Source: Mansonella perstans (Eukaryota > Nematoda > Chromadorea > Rhabditida > Onchocercidae). From it: DNA of 64,000 nt. The DNA is taken from assembly GCA_037074765.1 (NCBI GenBank), contig JBAMDO010000011.1:248001-312000 (forward strand), in the 5' to 3' direction. This document shows positions 12,813 through 25,700 of this stretch, piece by piece. The position numbers and the translations under genes were made by a program. The notes beneath the pieces were generated by a model. That model was not told the DNA's origin and did not search any database. It was given only the letters and a program-made list of their open reading frames with translations. Every line of letters starts with the position of its first letter. Position 1 is the first letter of the stretch.

Positions 12813-14580
12813 ATGTTGGGAATTGGCAGTAGTGATGATGCTGACGTGAATCCTGACTTACTTCAAGAGATTCGTTTATATGAGAATAGCGTGGAACGTG
12901 AACGAGTTGATAATATGAGCGAATTATATGCCGTCCTAAATGCCTTGGAATGTTTAGAAAAGGTCTTTAGCCGTGATTGTATTGCTGCTAAAGAATATAC
13001 TGCAGAATGTTCGAAACTTTTGGTACAATATAAGGTTAGTTGAACATAAAAAATTAATTAAGACATGAATATCAAAATTTGAAAAATTTTGATGAATTTC
13101 ATTCAAATATTGTTTTGATTAATTCTGTATAACTACCGAAAACTGAACTTCAAACATTTAAGCATTAAAATTATGACTTCAAAAGTTGGATCAAATTATA
13201 TTCATTTAAGTGTAGTTTTGAGGAAAATTGTGGTTTTATATTTTATGCATTTTCATATTTTATTTGCTCAGTGCCGCTCATGACATTTGGAACATCTGAA
13301 AGTTCGTTCATCTACTGAAATATCGGTCCTGTAGGAACTTTCAGAGCACGACATCTCGTCTGATCTGTCAAGTTAAGGAACGTTGGGCCTAGTTAGTACT
13401 TGGATGGGATACGGCCCGGGAATCCCAGGTGTTGTAGATAATTCATGTCTTTTAGTTGAAAATATTTTATTCAAATTTTTCATATACATCCGAGATTTGT
13501 TGGCAAGCTATATGCTGAGTGATGTACGATATAAGTTGAATTACAAAAGTTGAATCTTTATGACGTGAATTATATGTGTATTGATATTTGCAAATTTTAA
13601 TCAAAAGGAAGGATGAATATGTGAAGAGACGAGATGATCTCATAGTATTTGATATTTCAATCAAATTTCAATTTGAAGGTAGCTCTGCGACTAGTACAAT
13701 GCGATATTGATGAATTCGTGAAAAAGTACCGTGTGGAATGCCCAGCAGCGTTGGAAAGAATTCGTGAAGATCGGCCAATTACTGTAAAAGATGACAAAGG
13801 CAATACACTGAAATGCATTGCAGAAATTGTAGAAATGTTCATCACTTTCTTGGATCAGTTAAAATTAAACGTTCGAGCCGTTGATGAGCTCTTTCCGACA
13901 CTAAATGAACTGAATGTTTCCATCAGCTCGATGATTACACTACCGGATAATTTTGATGCAAAGCTCAAAGTGATACATTGGTAAGGAATTGCTTTAATTG
14001 ATAAACATTTTCGTTAGGAATTTTCCACTCTTTACAGGTCCATACCCTGGTTTGTCAAAGTGAAGTTGAATTTTATTGAAATATTTGTAATCGCAAGGAA
14101 AAAATTCATATTGCATCATATGAGTTACAAAATTTTAGACACACTGCTAACTGACCACTGTTAGACAATTGTTTCAGAAAATCTCACTGTTGAGGAATGC
14201 CTTCGAAAAGGCGTTCTGAAGTAGCCGTAGTGATCTTATTTCAGAGATTTCGAAGGTAATCGAGTTGCAAGTAGTTCTAACCATATATATTGCTACTCAA
14301 ACATTTTGGGTAGTCCAGGTGGTGCTACATCAAGATTCCGAAAAGAATTAAATCTAGGAAAGAATTGAAAAATTATTTAAATGTTAAATTGAGAGTGATT
14401 TGGAAGAAATTTTCAAGTCATGAGGATTGAAAAGTGTTTTGTAATGACTATTTTTCCAGGCACGATAAACTTAAGAGTATGGGTGCAAGTGAGGAAATAA
14501 CGGATGAAGATGCACGACAAATGATTTTCGATCTCGAAACCGCCTATAATTCTTTCACTCGTTTCTTGCATAATTCATAA
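12813..14580 (+). CDS. vps-28: VPS28, ESCRT-I subunit
   Basis: Subunit of ESCRT-I, which sorts ubiquitinated cargo into multivesicular bodies on endosomes. Exons 12813-13034, 13679-13980 and 14460-14580 join in phase to give 214 residues; the human protein has 221. The N-terminal core block is clear ([20 protein letters not shown], then [13 protein letters not shown]). So are the linker [20 protein letters not shown] and the C-terminal helical domain ending [20 protein letters not shown] and [11 protein letters not shown]. Several acceptor-like AGs lie just before the ATG. An AATAAA begins right after the stop. Intron 1 holds the 5S-like sequence. Complete and confident. Confidence 0.95.
13320..13439 (+). 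rRNA. Diverged 5S rRNA gene or pseudogene
   Basis: Lies in intron 1 of vps-28, same strand. From about 13350 the sequence follows eukaryotic 5S rRNA: GCACGACATCTCGTCTGATC, then AAGTTAAGGAACGTTGGGCC, AGTTAGTACTTGGATGGGAT, then ACGGCCCGGGAATCCCAGGT and GTTGTAG. The first 30 bases match less well. Changes fall in the internal Pol III promoter: GGAACG where GCAACG is usual, and GGGATAC where GGGAGAC is usual. A TTTT run follows about 10 bp after the end. It is a single copy, not a cluster, so a dispersed pseudogene is most likely; a functional variant is not excluded. Confidence 0.75.
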
Positions 14581-14586
14581 AATAAA

Positions 14587-15878
14587 TATTGCCCAAAATT
14601 TCATTTAAACTTTAGTTCTGATGCATCCATCGAAATTTAGTGCTGCGGTTTTATTACGATTGCATTGAATAGAATGCTCCACGGTTAGCGTTGTGAGTTT
14701 GTCTCAGAAATTTCTTCATTTTTATTTCGATATATGGTCACACTTTAATCGAAATACACTGATGATGAACTTTATAATTTGACTCGATTTTTGCTTTTTT
14801 CAAGACTTAATCCCGTGAAACAAGACGTGAAACGTGAAACAGGACAATTTTTGGTCAGCATTCTGTATGTATGTATACGTGTGTACGTGTAGGTGTGATT
14901 GAGTGTGATCGCTGTCATTACTAAATTGTAAGCTAATCCAACGAATCCGTCCATTTTCATTGAGTAAGGGACGTTCGTAGTCTGTGTTCTATTGAATAAA
15001 TGTAAGTCTTAAAAAAAATCAAATCTGCCATATTTAAAAAGGCTTAAAATTCATCAGAAATAAAAACCGGCAAAGAATACTGAGAATGTCATCGAAGAAA
15101 GCAAAAATTTAATCGGAACATTCACTTGCAAAATATATTACTAAATTTATAAAGAGATGATAGGAAATTCATTTTAATTTTTTTTGCAATTTTATAATTT
15201 GAAATTAAATTGTGAAATTTTATGAAGTTTAGTTATTTCATTTTGCTAATACAAAAAAATGGAAAGTTAAGTATCAAAAAACGCAATGTCGAATCACACA
15301 CCTCATTCCTTTTCATGGAAGAAATCATATTATCAATGAACAATGGGTATACGCGAGTCGACTTAAGCGTGCGAACTTTACATAGTCGAAGCTTAGCAAC
15401 GTAGTCGCACTAGGTTGTTTGGGTAACAGGTGTGTGGTAATTCACGGGAATGACTGGGACCGAGTTACTTAGTAGGATAGGTGACGTGGGTAGTGTATGG
15501 GCTAGGGGCAATTTCGAGGATTACGTGGCAGTAAAGTATCTGTGACGTACGTGGATATGACGTGTATCGGGAAGTACTGCATTACAGTAATGATGCGGTA
15601 GGAATTCGATATTCATAGCAGTGATTTTTTTTAGGAAGAATTTCAACGATATCACCTTAATAATAAGTGTAGTAAAAAAACGTTGGCATACATTTCTTTA
15701 AGCGTTCTTTATTTTAGAAAAGTGTTTGAGAACTTTTGAAATGACGTGAAAACTTTGCTTTACTTAGATATGCGTGGATGAGTCGATTTAGAAGACGCAT
15801 TTAATTAATTTTACATATGTTGTATTGTTTCAGGTTTTGCGAATACATTTAGATAATTATATTTAATCTGATATAAAA
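14587..15878. other. Intergenic between vps-28 and rps-27
   Basis: No gene seen. From about 15340 to 15600 the sequence is richer in G and has several ACGT cores. An AG acceptor (TGTTTCAG) about 45 bp before the rps-27 ATG fits spliced-leader addition. Confidence 0.5.
15482..15747 (+). promoter_or_regulatory. Four TGACGT motifs upstream of rps-27
   Basis: TGACGT occurs at 15482, 15543, 15558 and 15742, all on the + strand, 130-400 bp before the rps-27 ATG. This is the CREB/ATF half-site, and the same hexamer recurs in the cox-4/vps-28 promoter. Function is inference. Confidence 0.35.
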
Positions 15879-16383
15879 ATGCCGTTAGCACGAGATTTAT
15901 TATATCCAGATCCTCAAAAGGTAAGATTGGCTATCATTTTTCCATCCAACGTAGATCAGTTTCATGCATCACGTTCAAGACTGATTTTGTTATTCTAACG
16001 AAGCTATATGAGTAATCTATATTATTTCCAATCATATGGTGCATGTTTGTTTCATTTCTCATTGTATAAATTTTGCTGTTAGATATAGTATAAATGATTG
16101 TGATTAGTAAATATTTCATTATTCATTTTTGAATGTTCATATAATGTTTTTGCAAAATTGCATTTTTAAGGAACGAGAACGGTGTAAATTGAAGAGGTTA
16201 GTGCAGCAACCGAATTCTTTTTTCATGGATGTTAAATGCCCAGGCTGCTACAAAATTACAACAGTATTCAGTCATGCTCAATCTGTAGTAGTTTGCGTTG
16301 GATGTAATACGGTACTTTGTCAACCAACTGGTGGAAAAGCCCATCTTACAGAAGGTTGTTCTTTTCGGAAAAAGCAACATTAA
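15879..16383 (+). CDS. rps-27: 40S ribosomal protein eS27
   Basis: Zinc-binding protein of the small ribosomal subunit. Exons 15879-15920 and 16171-16383 give 84 residues, the usual family length. The start [12 protein letters not shown] is the family start. Four cysteines form the zinc finger: Cys37, Cys40 (CPGC), Cys56 and Cys59 (CVGC). The C-terminus [17 protein letters not shown] is typical. The first exon ends after 14 codons at a GTAAG donor. A polyadenylation signal AAATAAA lies near 16680. The gene looks intact. Confidence 0.97.
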
Positions 16384-16699
16384 CACCGAAATCGTTTCTT
16401 TTGTTTTACGGAAAGTATTATTTAATCTAATTTGTGAATTGTTATTTTTCACATCGTTTAAGTTGACTGATAGTGATTAGGTAATATGAATTGTTAATCA
16501 CCAAAGTCTTGTTATTTGAATCAGTTTATCTGCATTAGGGATTGACTTCTATTAAGAAGTGATGGAATCTGACTTTAAAATGGAGCTCTAATTTAGCATT
16601 GGAAACTGATATACACATTTCTTTGAAATCAACAGTATTTGTTCTGCATGATTACTTCTTGGTGTATCTTGTTAACATAAAAATAAATGATGTTGAAAG

Positions 16700-19600
16700 A
16701 ATTATTTCTGTGCTTTAATATCCTTAACTTTCTAAGCAGTTACTTTATAGTGTATCTTGCATTACTGAAAAATTTAAAAAATCATGAATTATGATCTGCT
16801 TAGTACAATCATACAGTATAATCATAATGATATCTTAAGAGCATTACACTGCTTATACATACACGTAAACAGTCCGTAATATCAGCTAGCGCACCTTTTC
16901 TAATAATGATATGATCCAAGAAAGAGTATAGTAGTTAATAGATTAAACGTATAACTGATGTATTCAATTTGGATTTTTTAGTGCGAGGTTCACTTTACTA
17001 CTTGCACAGGGTGGCAAAATACTGGTTGATGGAGGTTTTGTGATAAGATGAAAGATTTATTGCGTGTTTAATTCCAGATCTGCATAAAAACATTATGAAA
17101 TTAAGAAGTGCACTGATTAGACGACAAAATATGCTAATAAAAGATCACTTCCAGAGGACACGTAAAGATAATTTAATGCAACAAGATTAAAATGACAGAA
17201 CTTTTAAAATATTTAAATGGTTGCATTGGGAAGAAATTATTAAAGTCGAATTTAGACTTCTGAAATTGCTGCGATAAAAATAAATGATCAAAATAGGCAA
17301 AAACAAATGTTGGATTTTCTGCTGTTCATATTATTATAGTAATGGCCACATTTGGCCAATTTTGCATCCGAACGGCATTTGCTATGGTAGTGGACTTTGT
17401 GGTCTCTTGCTTGAATATCATCGTAACTCTTCAGTTTCATGTATTTTTTTGGAATTTAAGGTTTGTTGAGGGAATGATAGCGAAAGAGATGGTGGCATGT
17501 TACTTTCATATTCGGTGCTCCAACTCCTGACGGTTTTATTTGCGGAAGTACTTTGTGGCTTTTCTTCCGATACTTTCTTCGGGAATGCAATACTGGTTTT
17601 AATATTATACAATGTTTTAGCAATAGGATCGTTCTCATCAATGAATTTTGGGTCCTAAAAATTCATAAAAAAAAAAAAAAAAAAACTTAATGTTAACCAT
17701 GCAAATAATATAAGAATTCGAAATAATAAAAGTTTAGATTTAATCTAAGTTAAAGAAAAAAACCCTCTATAACCAAAGGATTCCAATGTCAACAGCAATA
17801 AATTGAATGCATTAGTCTTCCGGTCTTGTGCAAATATCTTTTTTTCCATATGTTATATTCTAATAATGTGATAAGGTTAATTACCTTTGGTTTTTTGTTA
17901 CATTCGCAACATACAAATGTGCAAACTATTAATGACATTAGCAATATAGATATATTACGCAAAAACACTTCAACGAACTCAATGTACCAGTTGATTGTCA
18001 TTTTTTGAAAATTATAGAAATGAAATTAAATTCATCATCGTGGACATTTTATACATTGTTCAAATTATGCATAAGTAATGAAATTTATGTATTTTATTTG
18101 TCCAGTTCACTAAAATTAATTACTATTAAGAATGTATATATATATATATACATCGTAGCTTATTACGGCTTATAATTGATACTAATATGTATATACCATA
18201 GATTATGAATGATACCATCATATATCATAGGTTATCATTAGTGACCATATATATCATGGCTTATAATTGTCACCAATGTATAGCATATATGAAATAAGCA
18301 GAAATGTGATCTTATCATATCATATACAATGATCCGATTGGTAATTTGTTCTATTCATCTAATTGAATGATGTCATCTTCCCGGATCATTTTGATAAATG
18401 ACACATTATTTGTTAATTTATAAATGTTCCAATAAATGATATTTTTCCAGACTTTTCACTTTTCAAGATTTTTCTTGCCTTTCTATTCAAGTTCAATGGT
18501 ATTGATAGTATACAACGTATTATATTTTGGTTCAATCATCTTTTGAACTGCTGATTCCATGTAATGAATCACATTCTAGATCAATTGATAGCTTACAACG
18601 AATGATTCATTTTCTTATCAACTTTTTTTTAAATATAACTTTTATTTCATTTTTTCATTACTATTTATGTATTTTAATAAAAATATTTGTTTCAAATTTT
18701 TGCTCCAAGCTTTTTTTTTCTGAACGAACGACAACAAACGGTAACAGGTAGACAACAAGAAAAAATCATGGTGTCACCATTATTAATAATATTGCTATTT
18801 TCTGTAAGGATCAATCAGTAGGTGATCAGATTTATTTATTATAAATTTTTTTTGCATGATTAAAAAATGCACCATTTATTCCTTTCATTTTTAATTTATT
18901 TTAGAACTTTTTTTGTTCTTGAATTTCAAATTCATATTTTTATTGTGACCTGTTTACTTATCATAATATCATCAAGGTAAGTTACTAGTCTTATGATTAC
19001 ACTTCATTCAAGTAATTTCAATATGTGGCATGTTAGATAAAAAATAAATATGATATAAGGTTGAATTTTAATTGGGGAAAATTTGAAATTAAAGTTTAAA
19101 CAACAAATTATGTCAACGTTGAAATTTCAGGTGATCATTCTACTTTTAATTTTTCGAATACATCAAAGTATCCTTGAACAACTGTCGTAATTATAATTCA
19201 GAAAAGTATTTTAATGTATGTATGAAGAGTTAAATCAGGTTCCCTTCTATCAAATACATTCAAACAATCATTTCTTCATTTATTATAATGAATAATTAAT
19301 TTGATCAGGAGATGAATAAAATGTCTGTTTTAATTAAATCTGAAATTTGATCCGGTATGATCTGATCTTAATCTATTACACAGGTAACACTGATCCTTTT
19401 TTTGGTAGAAAGAAAACTTTTGTCAAAAGAAATAAGCGATAGAAAAAGAAAGGAAAAATGCATGCATAGTATTCATAGAAATTTTAATATCGAAAACTAG
19501 ACATTAAATGTAAAATTGAAATTCAAATTTTGTAAATTTTATGCAATGTGAAGGTTCATTTAAGCAGTGCAAATGTATGGGACATGCATACAGTGGGATG

Positions 19601-19794
19601 AAAAATATGAAGTCTATTTAATCGTAATAATAGTAAGTTTTTATTGAAATGGACAATATGGTGTTTCCCTTTTGATCATATGTTGTTCGTTCGTTCCACC
19701 ATCCCGTCCATACCGGTTCTACGCGGCATATATTTCCTTAATCTATAAAAGACTTCTGGAGATGCAGTAGTTATGTAGCTAACAGCAACAAAAC
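16700..19794. other. Intergenic, 3 kb, no gene seen
   Basis: Between rps-27 and the collagen gene. It contains a poly-A tract near 17670, a TA microsatellite near 18136-18150 and the 29-bp repeat below. Short frames at 17284-17530 and 17789-18008 overlap on both strands and show no coding pattern. Confidence 0.5.
18166..18296. repeat. 29-bp imperfect tandem repeat, about 4.5 copies
   Basis: Units start with CATAG, CATGG or similar at 18197, 18226, 18255 and 18284, exactly 29 bp apart, with a weaker unit before them. Each holds a TTATNATTNNTACCA-like core. It follows the TA microsatellite. Confidence 0.65.
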
Positions 19795-21686
19795 ATGACG
19801 AACAAGTCATCACTACGTTCGGTTGCTTTTGCAGCTGTCGTATTTTCGACGATAGCTGTAACAGCATGTATTTTCACGTTTCCTATGGTTTTCTATTACG
19901 TTCAAACATTGCAAGCAACTGTACAGGTAATTGTAAATTCCAGAAATTACTTGAAGTTACTTTGTTTGTTATTCATTTCATTCAGTGAGCTATTTTCATT
20001 TACTTACATTTCAATTATTTTTTTTTTTTTTTTAAAAAAAAATCTAATATTTAAAAAGTAACCTGAAGTTTTTATCACTCAACTTTTACCTATTAAACAT
20101 ATATTTCTATGTTAAAAAATGAAATAGCAGCTATGAAATTATGCTGTGGTTCTCTTTTACTTAATCTACATCAAAAATTATCATAAAATTTTTATATAAA
20201 ATTATTTGGTTATGAGAAAAATAATTCCCTATTTCATTTTTCAATAATTAAAAAATTCAAAAAATATTTTCGAATATCTTAGGAAGAAAAGGAGTAAATA
20301 TAGCTGTTGAAGATTAAATTATAGAATTTACAACGATGACATTAAACTTGTCAACGCTAATTATAGAGAGACGAGGGATATAAATAAAGTTATTTATTTC
20401 TGTCACTTTTTGAAATTTTTGCAGTCAGTTAATAAAAATGAGAAATATAGACAAACAAACAAATTACAGTCACCGTCAAACTTTGCATTGGAAAAAAGTG
20501 TCCCGTATTGGACCGGTTTCGTATCCTTATTCAATACAATAATGAAAAGAGAAAAGAAAAAATGAGAACAAAAAAAAACCCATAGTGGACACAATGTATG
20601 GAAGAATTAGAATCCAGTTCTGGATATCTTATCATTCGCTTTTTTTTAAATTTAGACGATGACAAAATAATACATTTCAAATCAGGCATAAGATCTTAAG
20701 ACCTTTTGAAGTTTGAAAAACTTTTAAAATTCTAAATTAAACTCCTGAATTATATTTTTTAGAGTGAAGTAGAATACTGTAAGTCACGTTCACGTGATAT
20801 GTGGAAGGAGATAGTGGATATGGGACCGGAAAAGGATAACGAACCAATTAATACACTGATTCGTGCTACTCGTCAAGCCGAAGCTCAATGCTGCACATGT
20901 CAACAAGGACCGCCTGGGCCTGATGGACCACCAGGTTTGCCGGGAAAGGATGGTGCACCAGGAGATGGACCGGGAGCGCCTGGACCACCAGGTCCGGATG
21001 CTGACCTCCATGATCGGTTGCTTCCAGTACCTCCGCAATGTCCATGTCAGGCTGCACCTGGACCTGCTGGACCGCCTGGACCACCTGGACCCGAGGGGCA
21101 ACCTGGAGCTCCCGGACCAAGTAAGTTTCACTTATGATGCCTATTAAACTGTACATTTGTAGACACTGTAAATCCTTCCAAACACAAATACTTTTTTTAG
21201 ACGGTGAGGATGGAGAACCAGGTCCTCCAGGACCGCCAGGGCCACCAGGTCCTCCGGGTCAAAATGGACAACCCGGACAACGTGGACCGCCAGGTGAACC
21301 TGGGCAACTTATGCCGGGAGAACGGCCACCACCAGGACCTCCAGGACAACCAGGACGACCAGGTCCACCAGGACAACCAGGCCAACCTGGACCACCGGGT
21401 CGTGATGGTGAAAATGGAGAACTCGGTGGTCCAGGAGAACCAGGACCACGTGGTAAGTTCGATGATACGTAAATTTGCCATTTTCATAAATTCTTTCACT
21501 GATATGTTTGCCAAATTTAAAAATTAAAAAGTTTAAAATTTATTTTAATGTATTACTAATGAAACAAAAATTACAGGTCCACCGGGTTCACCTGGACAAG
21601 CAGGAGCACCAGGTCACCCAGGCCAACCAGGTGCACCTGGAAGCTGCGATCACTGTCCACCAGCACGTCTTGCTCCGGGTTACTAA
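19795..21686 (+). CDS. Cuticle collagen
   Basis: Nematode cuticle collagen, secreted by the hypodermis and built into the exoskeleton. Exons 19795-19926, 20763-21120, 21201-21452 and 21577-21686 give 283 residues. Exon 1 carries the N-terminal collagen domain with its hydrophobic anchor ([16 protein letters not shown]). Homology region I follows, with basic KSRSR before DMW, a likely processing site. Gly-X-Y tracts are broken by cysteine clusters CCTC, CPC and the C-terminal CDHC. The protein ends PPARLAPGY. One Gly-X-Y break ([12 protein letters not shown]) lies in the main tract. A TCACGTGA occurs inside exon 2 but is coding. Introns fall in the repeats in phase. I cannot assign a specific col gene. 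Confidence 0.93.
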
Positions 21687-22738
21687 ACATGAAATCTAAC
21701 AAAATTTCATTTCCTCAGTTTTTCTTATAAACCCCTGCAGTTTGTAATGCTATACAATACACAAAATTATAACATCCATACATAATCCATTCGCCAAATA
21801 ATTTAATAAACCTGAAATTTCTTGGAAGTAATAACTTCCAATTTGACTGTCAAAAAAGAAATGATCAAGTCCTGATAAAAATACATGGATCCCTTTGAAC
21901 TTTACGTGTTTTCAAATTCTCATACGTATTACCGCTGTGGGAACTTCATTAATTTAATCTTTTCTATGATACTGACATTGAATTTTATGGATCTTCAATC
22001 ATCCATCGTAGGTACTAGATGAAATGAATTGAAGTTATGAAAGTTAATTATTCATATCGGATTGCTCATTGGCCTATTAATTCTATGTTCAGTTTCTTTT
22101 ACTTTTAAACTATTCACAAAATTTAATGCGACTTAATCTGATATTTGCCTAATATTCATTCAATCAGTTCTAAGAAGTTTGTAAGATGATGGAATTAACA
22201 CAATTGAACAGGTATCTATCGTATTATCTATCGTATATCTATTATATTATGTATACAAAACAAGATGAGAGGAACGAGGAATGCCTTCCCCATTCATTCA
22301 ATGATAATGATTGCTTTGAATTTATTGTCATATTGCACTGAAGGATAAAAAAAAACAGAACGATTCAAACAGAAATAAAAATCTTTCGGCGTATTAAATT
22401 CAGCAAATTTTTATATGATCTTACAAAAATGATTGATCCTCTATTGCATGGAATATAATGCCTAAATTACTTTCCCAATTAATTCTTTTACTGAATCAAC
22501 ATTATTGGAGCAGAATTAAGATAGCAAAAACTTGAGGATAAATTTAAATCAGTAAAAAAATTAATTCCGAAACTAATTTACAAAATAAATAGAATTGGAA
22601 TAGATATTACAGTCAAATTACAGGCTTAAAAAATTTCATTTTCTTTAAAGTAACTGAGCAAACGCTCTAACATGTCCTATTTTGAATCATATTACAACAA
22701 TTACAAGAGTATCGCATCATAACTTCAGTAATTGTTTG
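21687..22738. other. Intergenic between tail-to-tail genes
   Basis: Holds the 3' ends of the collagen gene and, on the other strand, eipr-1. AT-rich; no further gene seen. Confidence 0.5.
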
Positions 22739-25700
22739 TTACAATCGCAATATGGCATATTTGTGATGTCGTTTCACTTTTGAAACGATTATTCTACCAT
22801 CGAAGGAAACTGAAGCGAAAATCCACGGATCATTACCAGCCCACGCACAACTGTACACCGATTCCTCATGCTCTTCCATTTTTTCCAATCGTTGATCGCC
22901 CAAAACACTAAAAAGCATTTCCTGAGTAACTGAATAATTAATTAATAAATGCAAAATATCACAACAAAAAGAAAGATACTAAATATAAATGATATATGCA
23001 CTGTTTAAAATTCTGGTAAGATCCAAAAATTTAATCATTCGATTTAGCCTGCAATTGAGCTGCTTAAAATTTTTTTCGAAAATTTGCAGTTGCAAAAAAT
23101 TATTATTCAAATTGATTGTGAATTTAAAGAAATTACTTTTCGGCTGAAGGATAGTTGTCGTCCGATACCAATGCAAGGGAATGGATAGATTCGGAGCTAA
23201 TAGATTCCAAGCTATTCAGGAATAACCTAGCATCACTGCCCGCTGATAACAACAACTGATCATGAATGGGGTTAAACTTAACACACCATACCCTAAAATA
23301 TTGGAAAAAATTTGAAACTCACAAGCTCATTTAGATTTTATTAGTTAACGTTCCAAGGAATTAATACTGCAGTGTTCTGTTTTATAAAGAGTAAAGTTCA
23401 TAAAGCAGAACACTGGAATGTTAATGTTACGTTTATCGAAAAGCACTTCTTATTTGCGTACAGAACACAAATATCGATGATTTACGAAACGAGGAAACTT
23501 AAATTTGCAATCAAAAAGCTAATCACAGATAAACTGATACTAAAATAAAGACTCACCAGTGAGAATGATCTTGTAAAACTTTCACTGGCAAATCTATTTT
23601 TCGCATATCCCATACTGCCACCCGAAAATCGTCACCACACGTTGCTACAATGTGTTGAAGGTTGGGATTAAAATCCAAATTTCTGACACGAGGAGGATTT
23701 ACATGTTTAATACAAAACGCTTCCCTGAAAAAGCGCAATTTAATTTTATACAAAACACTTTCATCAAATATCCCAAATTGATCTTTTATAAAATACTCAT
23801 GTCACAGATCAAAATATATAACAAGACAGAAAGATCTAGAGAGATTAAAAATATGTCAAAAAAATCAGATTTATCTAGTAGCTGTAAAATTTCATAGCTT
23901 TCTCTAAAATCAAGTAATCCAAAAAATGCCCACGCTAAATGTGATTTAAGGAAATGATTTCAAACCTACTGTAGACTACGAACATCAACTCCTTTCACCG
24001 ATGTATCATAAGCAATTGCTAAGGTGCTTCCGTTTGAGTGGGGATTCCATACTGATGCGCTAATTGGTGCTTTACTATCGACTGATGTAGAATTTTCTAT
24101 CTGAATCATTTGATAAATATCAATTCAGATAACTTCATCGATGTATAAAATGATCAACTATTAATATATGTCTATTTTTGAGATCTTTGAAATCCATAAA
24201 AACTAATTTTCATTTTTATGTTATTTGATGGCCGTCGACAGCTTGATAAGGTCATATATTAGATGACATCGAATCTGAATTTCCTTATGGAACAGAAAGA
24301 GATAGAAACTATAAAAATTGCAAAACGTGGAAACATAAGAAAATGTCTTTTTTTCAAAAATTTTTGATTACTAATGGAAACAACCTCTTGTTTACAGTAA
24401 ACCTGTTTACAGAAAGGTCTACAGTAAACCGCAAGCAAATCAGTCGTGTTGTTACGAGAGGAAATAAACGAACAAATAAATAACTCATCTTATAAAAAAG
24501 ATTTCAAAAAAAAAACGGACAAAGAAAACCTTCAGTGAGTTGGTAATATCAGCCAATAATACAGAATTATTAACGGCAATGGCCATTTTATTTCCAGTCG
24601 GGTCAAATTCAGCACTAAATAAATTATTTTATACAGCTTCAGCGGTGAAAAAGAATATTTGGAATATTCAAGTAGACATAATCATAGAAACCACAGATTT
24701 TAGCAATTATTGTAAACAATTCAGTCTAGATAGCAACTTCAAACAAATTTTTTTGCAGCTTGGAATTTTCAAAATATTTGAAAATTTCATCTGAAATTTA
24801 AGTTTAGAAAAAATATATAATAATAATCCAAAATTATATCAATTATAAAAGAGCGGCGACTAAACAGAATGAATGCGAAAGATTGCATAATAAGTAACAA
24901 TTTCACTAAATTTCATTAAGGTCGCTTTGATGTGCAATCATCATGATATGCTCTACATTAAGAGAAGGATAGTTCTGGAAATTTTAGTGATCATGTTATG
25001 CGAAATTTGATTAAAATAAAGTAGCAAACGAACAATATCTCATTCTGATTTCCATTCTTTTGTAATAAATACAAACTTACGTAATGCATCTTCCACTTTT
25101 CGGAGAAGAGGTATATTGTGCAAGCTCAACAAGACTGGATTCATCTTCATCCATTTTCCACAAACCAACACCACTTCGTATTGTGTCATCCCCGAAAAAA
25201 AAATATTTTTTACCAAAAACTATTAATGGGAATTACAAATTTATTAGAAAAATACACATACGAAAACGACAGTTCCGCCAAACCAATATATGTTTTATAT
25301 ATAGAATCTAGCCTTCTACAACCTCTGCAAACATAATGACTGCTATTTTTAAAATTGCAAGCGCTATTTTGTGATGCTATCTCATTGTTGTATATTTCAG
25401 TAATTCTTTCACGAACACTCCCTTATCGTGCGTACCATTGTGAAATATGAGCTATCGTAGCGTATCCTTCAGTAAGGCCTCCCATGACAGACAGATCCCA
25501 AACCGAAGGGTAAGACGATGTGTGTCCACGGATAGTAAGCCAGTATGCGTCAAACGTGGGTAAAATCTACTCAAAATTTTCGTTTGCGAAGCTAAGCCAC
25601 GACAATACTGCTTTCGTCTCCGATCAATGTTACGATAAATTTTTCCTTCTACAAAAATGATAATGATCAAATACTTACAAGCAACATAACATGTGGCAAG

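Noticed and set aside
17284..17641. Overlapping open frames on both strands after rps-27
   Set aside because: Mutually overlapping, no homology, no splice pattern.
17870..17895. GGTTAATTACC resembling the start of the nematode spliced leader
   Set aside because: The similarity ends after about 10 bases and no SL RNA structure or donor follows.
25500..25600. WD40-like YPSVWDLS in eipr-1 intron 2
   Set aside because: The frame and phase do not fit exon 2, and the real homology continues in exon 3 at 25081-25219.
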